A stretch of DNA of 64,000 nucleotides from Saprospiraceae bacterium (GTDB lineage: Bacteria; Bacteroidota; Bacteroidia; Chitinophagales; Saprospiraceae): contig JADJRO010000003.1 in assembly GCA_016712145.1 (NCBI GenBank), positions 186,001 through 250,000 on the forward strand, given 5' to 3'. Position 1 is the stretch's first letter; the number at the start of each line of letters is the position of its first letter. The notes under the pieces are model-generated. The model did no database searches and was not told the DNA's origin. It was given only the letters and a program-made list of their open reading frames with translations. Below, in pieces: positions 60,323 through 64,000 of the stretch. The position numbers and the translations under genes are program-made.

Positions 60323-62938
60323 ATGCCCAGGATATCAATTACTGTTAAAAATGCCTTCGTTTATTTCTTATTGTTGATACTGACTTCAGTATTTCTTGGA
60401 TATTCCATTTACAAGGTCAGTTCTAACAAAATTATTGAAAATGCCACGTTGTCATTAAATCATAATAACGAACTGGTATTGATTCAATTTAAAACGTTTT
60501 TGGATGATATTAGAAAAGACGTTTTGTTTTTGTCTAAAGATCCTTTTTTATACCAGTTTTTAGAAGAACCGGATCATTTAAAATTAAAAGAGAATCTTTC
60601 CAAAGAATACCTGGCGCTCTTATCAACCAAAAGTCATTACCTTCAGTTGCGATTTATTGGTGTAGACCAAAATGGCAAAGAGATCATTCGTGCAGAAAAG
60701 TTTTCCGATCGAATCGGATTGGTATCGGATGAACACTTGCAAATTAAAGGAGATCGCGATTATTTTCAGGAAACGGTTCGATTGCCTAAGGATTCCATCT
60801 ACTTTTCAGATATTAATCTGAATCAGGAATTTGGTAAAATTATTCTTCCGATGGTTCCAACCATGCGGGTTGCTAAATCTATTTATCACAACGACAGCCT
60901 CTATGGAATCATTATCATCAATGTGGATCTGAGTTTTGTTTTTAATGAATTGAAAAAAACCGCGGGCAATCCTTACACACTCAATTTAATCAATTCAAAA
61001 GGTTATTTTTTAATCCATCCGGATAGTTCAAAATTGTTTGGATTTGAATTCAACAAATTACCTGAACTTGATTTTAGTAAGGGCAAGCAATCTGTTGAAC
61101 AAATTAGTTCAGCACGTGCCAATGAATTGTTTTCCGTAAGAACGTATGAATATCCAAGGCAAAATGAGGTTTTATATTTTACACTGAGTGCATCGAAAGA
61201 CATTTTATTATCTGTATTTAACCAGTGGAAACGGGACCTGTTTTTGTTGACAGGCATCATGACCTTGCTATCGCTGCTGATCGCAATTTGGTGGACCCAA
61301 CGGCAGACCAAAGAATTTAAATCCATCGCACAAACAATTACAGATTTCGGTCGAAATCCGGAAATGGTAAATCTGGACATTGACCGCGACGATGAAATTG
61401 GGGATTTGGTTAATTCATTTAAAGACATGTCGGGCAAGATAAACCAACATTTGGATGAACTAAAAATTGCGCGATCGGAGGCCATTGAAGCCAATAAAGC
61501 AAAATCAGAATTTTTGGAAAACATGAGTCATGAGATCCGAAATCCCTTGCAATCCATTTTGGGAATGACCGGCATGTTGGAACAAAATAAGCCTCGACCC
61601 GATCAACAGGTTTTTATAGATACCTTGAAGTTTAGTTCGGAAACTTTATTGACATTGGTAAACGACATCCTGGATTATCGCAAATTAATTCATGGTCAAA
61701 TTGAATTGCAGTACCAGGATATTTCCATGTCTGATTTCATTGAAAAAATAATTAAAAGCCATCTATATGATGCAGCAAGCAATAAAATTAAATTAAAATT
61801 TCATCTGGATCCGGAATTGGAACAAAAAATGTTTCAAACCGATCCTGTGCGTTTGGCACAGATTCTCCACAATTTAATATCAAATGCCATTCGGCATTCG
61901 GTTTCATTTGGGGAGGTGATTCTTGATTTGAATCGCGTCGCGGAAAATCAAGTTCAATTTTCTGTTAGAAATTTTGGCCCGTCTATTAGTGAAGAAAACA
62001 TTCAAAACATCTTACAACAAAAGCAGGTAACAGGTTCCTCCCGATTGACTCAAAATGTAGGACTTGGATTGCCCATTGTAATCAATTTATTAAAACTATT
62101 TGATTCAGAACTTAAAATTGAATCGAATGCACAAAAAGGCACGAGCTTTAATTTTATTCTGACTCGAAGCATTTCAAATGCAGATGCCGTAAAAGGGGTA
62201 TCTTCCGAGCAGTACCTCGATTTCAGCGAATTGATTTCTAAGGTAGCCTGTATCGATGACGATGTACAAAATTTATTTTATTACGAACAGTTATTCGAGC
62301 GATTTAATATTAAGTCTCATAATTTTCATTCAATGAATGAATTTTTTGAAGGAAATCCAAAGGATTTCGATCTGATCATTACCGATTTAAATTTTCAGGA
62401 GGATATTGCAACAAACAGAATTCAGGAATTTACTAAGGCACTTTCACTAAATGGAATCTTGCTTTTAATTACAGCTGCAGATGATCTGGTTGGATTGTCC
62501 AATTCCAGAGGCTTTGACGCGGTATTACAAAAACCAGTACAGGGTATTAAATTTTATCGCATGATTGGCGAACAACTTTTCCTGAAAAATTACAACCGCC
62601 CTGTATTTGAAAATGTTTACGCCAATTACGATTTCGAACACGATAAAATTAAAAAAGCACTCGAACTCACCTTGTCTGAGTGGAAAGAAATGTCGGTCAA
62701 ATTAGTAAGCGCTATAAAGAAAGTGGATATAGAATTATTTGATAAAGTATATCACCGCATGATTAATACCTTGCGTACGTTTCAACTAAACACATTTCAA
62801 AAATTACTTGACGACTGCAGGCTTCAAATGATTACACCAAATTTTAATTCCAAATCACAACTTCCAAAAATCAATTTTGGATTAAAATCCTACCAGCAAA
62901 TACTTGAGGATGAAATTGGAAAAATGAGAAAAGGTTGA
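60323..62938 (+). CDS. Hybrid sensor histidine kinase
   Basis: 871 residues. TM1 at about 10-28, an extracytoplasmic dCache-like sensor (about 35-295), TM2 at about 305-325, a HAMP-like stretch, then the kinase: H-box SEFLENMSHEIRNPLQSILG with H403, N-box ILHNLISNAIRHS and GLGLPIVINLLKLF. Residues about 630-760 form a receiver (DLIITDLNF with D688, VLQKPVQG). A C-terminal HPt-like helix bundle has H811 (VYHRMINTLRTF). It probably starts a multistep phosphorelay; ligand unknown. Confidence 0.93.
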   Translation: MPRISITVKNAFVYFLLLILTSVFLGYSIYKVSSNKIIENATLSLNHNNELVLIQFKTFLDDIRKDVLFLSKDPFLYQFLEEPDHLKLKENLSKEYLALLSTKSHYLQLRFIGVDQNGKEIIRAEKFSDRIGLVSDEHLQIKGDRDYFQETVRLPKDSIYFSDINLNQEFGKIILPMVPTMRVAKSIYHNDSLYGIIIINVDLSFVFNELKKTAGNPYTLNLINSKGYFLIHPDSSKLFGFEFNKLPELDFSKGKQSVEQISSARANELFSVRTYEYPRQNEVLYFTLSASKDILLSVFNQWKRDLFLLTGIMTLLSLLIAIWWTQRQTKEFKSIAQTITDFGRNPEMVNLDIDRDDEIGDLVNSFKDMSGKINQHLDELKIARSEAIEANKAKSEFLENMSHEIRNPLQSILGMTGMLEQNKPRPDQQVFIDTLKFSSETLLTLVNDILDYRKLIHGQIELQYQDISMSDFIEKIIKSHLYDAASNKIKLKFHLDPELEQKMFQTDPVRLAQILHNLISNAIRHSVSFGEVILDLNRVAENQVQFSVRNFGPSISEENIQNILQQKQVTGSSRLTQNVGLGLPIVINLLKLFDSELKIESNAQKGTSFNFILTRSISNADAVKGVSSEQYLDFSELISKVACIDDDVQNLFYYEQLFERFNIKSHNFHSMNEFFEGNPKDFDLIITDLNFQEDIATNRIQEFTKALSLNGILLLITAADDLVGLSNSRGFDAVLQKPVQGIKFYRMIGEQLFLKNYNRPVFENVYANYDFEHDKIKKALELTLSEWKEMSVKLVSAIKKVDIELFDKVYHRMINTLRTFQLNTFQKLLDDCRLQMITPNFNSKSQLPKINFGLKSYQQILEDEIGKMRKG

Positions 62939-62939
62939 G

Positions 62940-62995
62940 GGAATTACGAATTACGAATTACGGATTACGAATTATGGGAGCTTAGCGTACATCCC
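62940..62995. repeat. Short tandem gaattac-type repeats
   Basis: Four to five degenerate units of (c)gaattac just after the kinase stop. Confidence 0.7.
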
Positions 62996-63039
62996 GCATA
63001 CTTGTGGAAATATTTTAAAATTAAAAATTGATAAAAAAG

Positions 63040-63262
63040 CTTAACAGCTTAACAGCCCAATAGCCCAACAGCCTAACAGTCCAACAGCCTAACAATCCAA
63101 CAGACTAACAGTCCAACAGCCTAACAGTCTAACAGTCTAACAGCCTAGCAGCCTAACAGCCTAGCAGCCTAACAGCCTAACAGCCTAACAGCCTAACAGC
63201 CTAACAGCCTAACAGTCTAACAGCCTAGCAGCCTAACAGCCTAACAGCCTAACAGCCCAACA
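63040..63262. repeat. Octanucleotide tandem repeat (cctaacag units)
   Basis: About 27 imperfect 8-bp units (cctaacag, variants gtctaaca, cctagcag) between the convergent kinase and response-regulator genes. No coding potential; a slippage-prone minisatellite. Confidence 0.9.
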
Positions 63263-63274
63263 CCAATCACCTAT

Positions 63275-63967
63275 TCAAAGCTCCTGAATTCGATTTAACA
63301 AATCTGCTTTGTATTTTTCTCCGATGGGAATGTGTTTGTCTTTAATGACCAGGTCATCTTGGAGGATGATTTGAATTTTTTTAATATTTACAATAAAAGA
63401 ACGGTGCACGCGAACAAATTCTGCAGGCAATTTTTCTTCCAGTTCTTTCATGCTTATGAGATTCATCGTTTGACTTTGTTCTTGTATGAAGTTGGCATAA
63501 TTTCCTTCTGATTTAATATACAAGACTTCATCAAAATTTATCCGGACCAATTTGAGTCCGTCTTTGACAAAAATTGTTTTGTCTTTTGAATGTGTTTTTG
63601 GAGCATCGTGACTTTGCAAGTCCATTCTTCCAAGCGCTTTCATAAAACGGTCAAAGCTCAAAGGTTTTACCAGAAAATCCAGGACTTGTTTGTATTCATA
63701 AGATTTTGCGGCAAATTCAGATTCTGAGGTAACCATGATGACGGGTAATTCCGCTTGCATGAGTTCGAGAAATTCCTGTCCTTTCATATCGGGCAAGTTA
63801 TAATCCAGGAAAATGAGATCCAAGCCTCCGGCAGCCAATAGTTTAAGACCATCGGTAGCATTTTCAGCCTGGATGCAAAAGCTCACCAAGTCTGTTTTTG
63901 AACAAAAGTGCTTGATGAGATCCCCGATAAGCGGATCATCGTCAATTACCAGACAGCGTAGCCCCAT
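63275..63967 (-). CDS. LytTR-family response regulator
   Basis: 230 residues. Receiver 1-115 (LRCLVIDDDPLIGDLI, phosphoacceptor D55 in LIFLDYNLPD, VTSESEF and FLVKPLSF) and a C-terminal LytTR DNA-binding domain (IFVKDGLKLVRINFDEVLYIKSEGNYANF, FVRVHRSFIVNIKKI). A typical Bacteroidota AlgR/LytR-type regulator; its kinase is not adjacent on the same strand. The hybrid kinase is convergent to it. Confidence 0.95.
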   Translation of the reverse strand: MGLRCLVIDDDPLIGDLIKHFCSKTDLVSFCIQAENATDGLKLLAAGGLDLIFLDYNLPDMKGQEFLELMQAELPVIMVTSESEFAAKSYEYKQVLDFLVKPLSFDRFMKALGRMDLQSHDAPKTHSKDKTIFVKDGLKLVRINFDEVLYIKSEGNYANFIQEQSQTMNLISMKELEEKLPAEFVRVHRSFIVNIKKIQIILQDDLVIKDKHIPIGEKYKADLLNRIQEL

Positions 63968-64000
63968 AAAATCATTTCATTTATGCCATCAGGAATCATG

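Overview
The window is AT-rich DNA of a Bacteroidota bacterium, plausibly of the Saprospiria/Chitinophagia side. Signs of this are signal peptides ending in -FGQ, -YCQ or -SAQ, a C-terminal type-IX-secretion sorting domain (two near-identical proteins), a two-component-regulator propeller protein, a LytTR response regulator and AbiJ/HEPN-type defence proteins. No rRNA, tRNA, CRISPR array or classical IS was found.

Positions 1 to about 54,000 form one very large integron-like gene-cassette array that continues off the left edge. I count 47 attC-like sites of about 120-133 bp. Each starts with a TAACG-like core, ends with a GTTA-like core, and carries two long imperfectly complementary arms. 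They separate 27 complete gene-bearing cassettes (one a fusion of two), one cassette cut by the left edge, and 20 copies of an ORF-less mini-cassette of about 140 bp. Read on the minus strand the layout is canonical: cassette genes run in one direction and each attC follows its gene. A cassette present twice (5472-6560 and 47190-48279) shares exactly gene plus 3' attC, which defines the mobile unit. At the right end lie an attI-like half-site (about 53,982-54,010) and a tyrosine recombinase (54076-55278). This enzyme lacks the extra segment that defines IntI integrases and is transcribed toward the array rather than away from it.

The cassettes carry defence and stress functions. These include a CBASS operon with a Cap15-like effector, a CD-NTase and an E2-like protein, plus an HNH-glycine-zipper protein and a divergent sigma-like/ImmA-IrrE operon (17.6-22.4 kb). 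A 5.5-kb cassette holds a retron (predicted ncRNA, RT, two accessory genes) and a PLD-nuclease/E2-like fusion with a divergent WYL regulator and two palindromic operators (33.9-39.4 kb). Others hold an AbiJ-like protein, a class III nucleotide cyclase, a TIR protein, a GIY-YIG protein with a broken HARE-HTH partner, an HhH-GPD glycosylase-like protein, and four toxin-antitoxin pairs. Metabolic cassettes include two Na+/H+ antiporters with a glucosyl-3-phosphoglycerate synthase-phosphatase fusion (osmotic or ion stress), a six-gene and two three-gene cassettes, an aldo/keto reductase, hydrolases and secreted proteins. Three large cassettes (antiporter, CBASS, retron) are each bracketed by a pair of hairpins that share a TCT/TGT internal loop while their stems differ in sequence.

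From 55.3 kb rightward the sequence looks like ordinary chromosome: direct repeats, a ParE-type TA pair, a YgjP-like metallopeptidase, serC, a DUF417-like membrane protein, an outer-membrane barrel protein, a hybrid sensor kinase, an octanucleotide tandem repeat and a LytTR response regulator.
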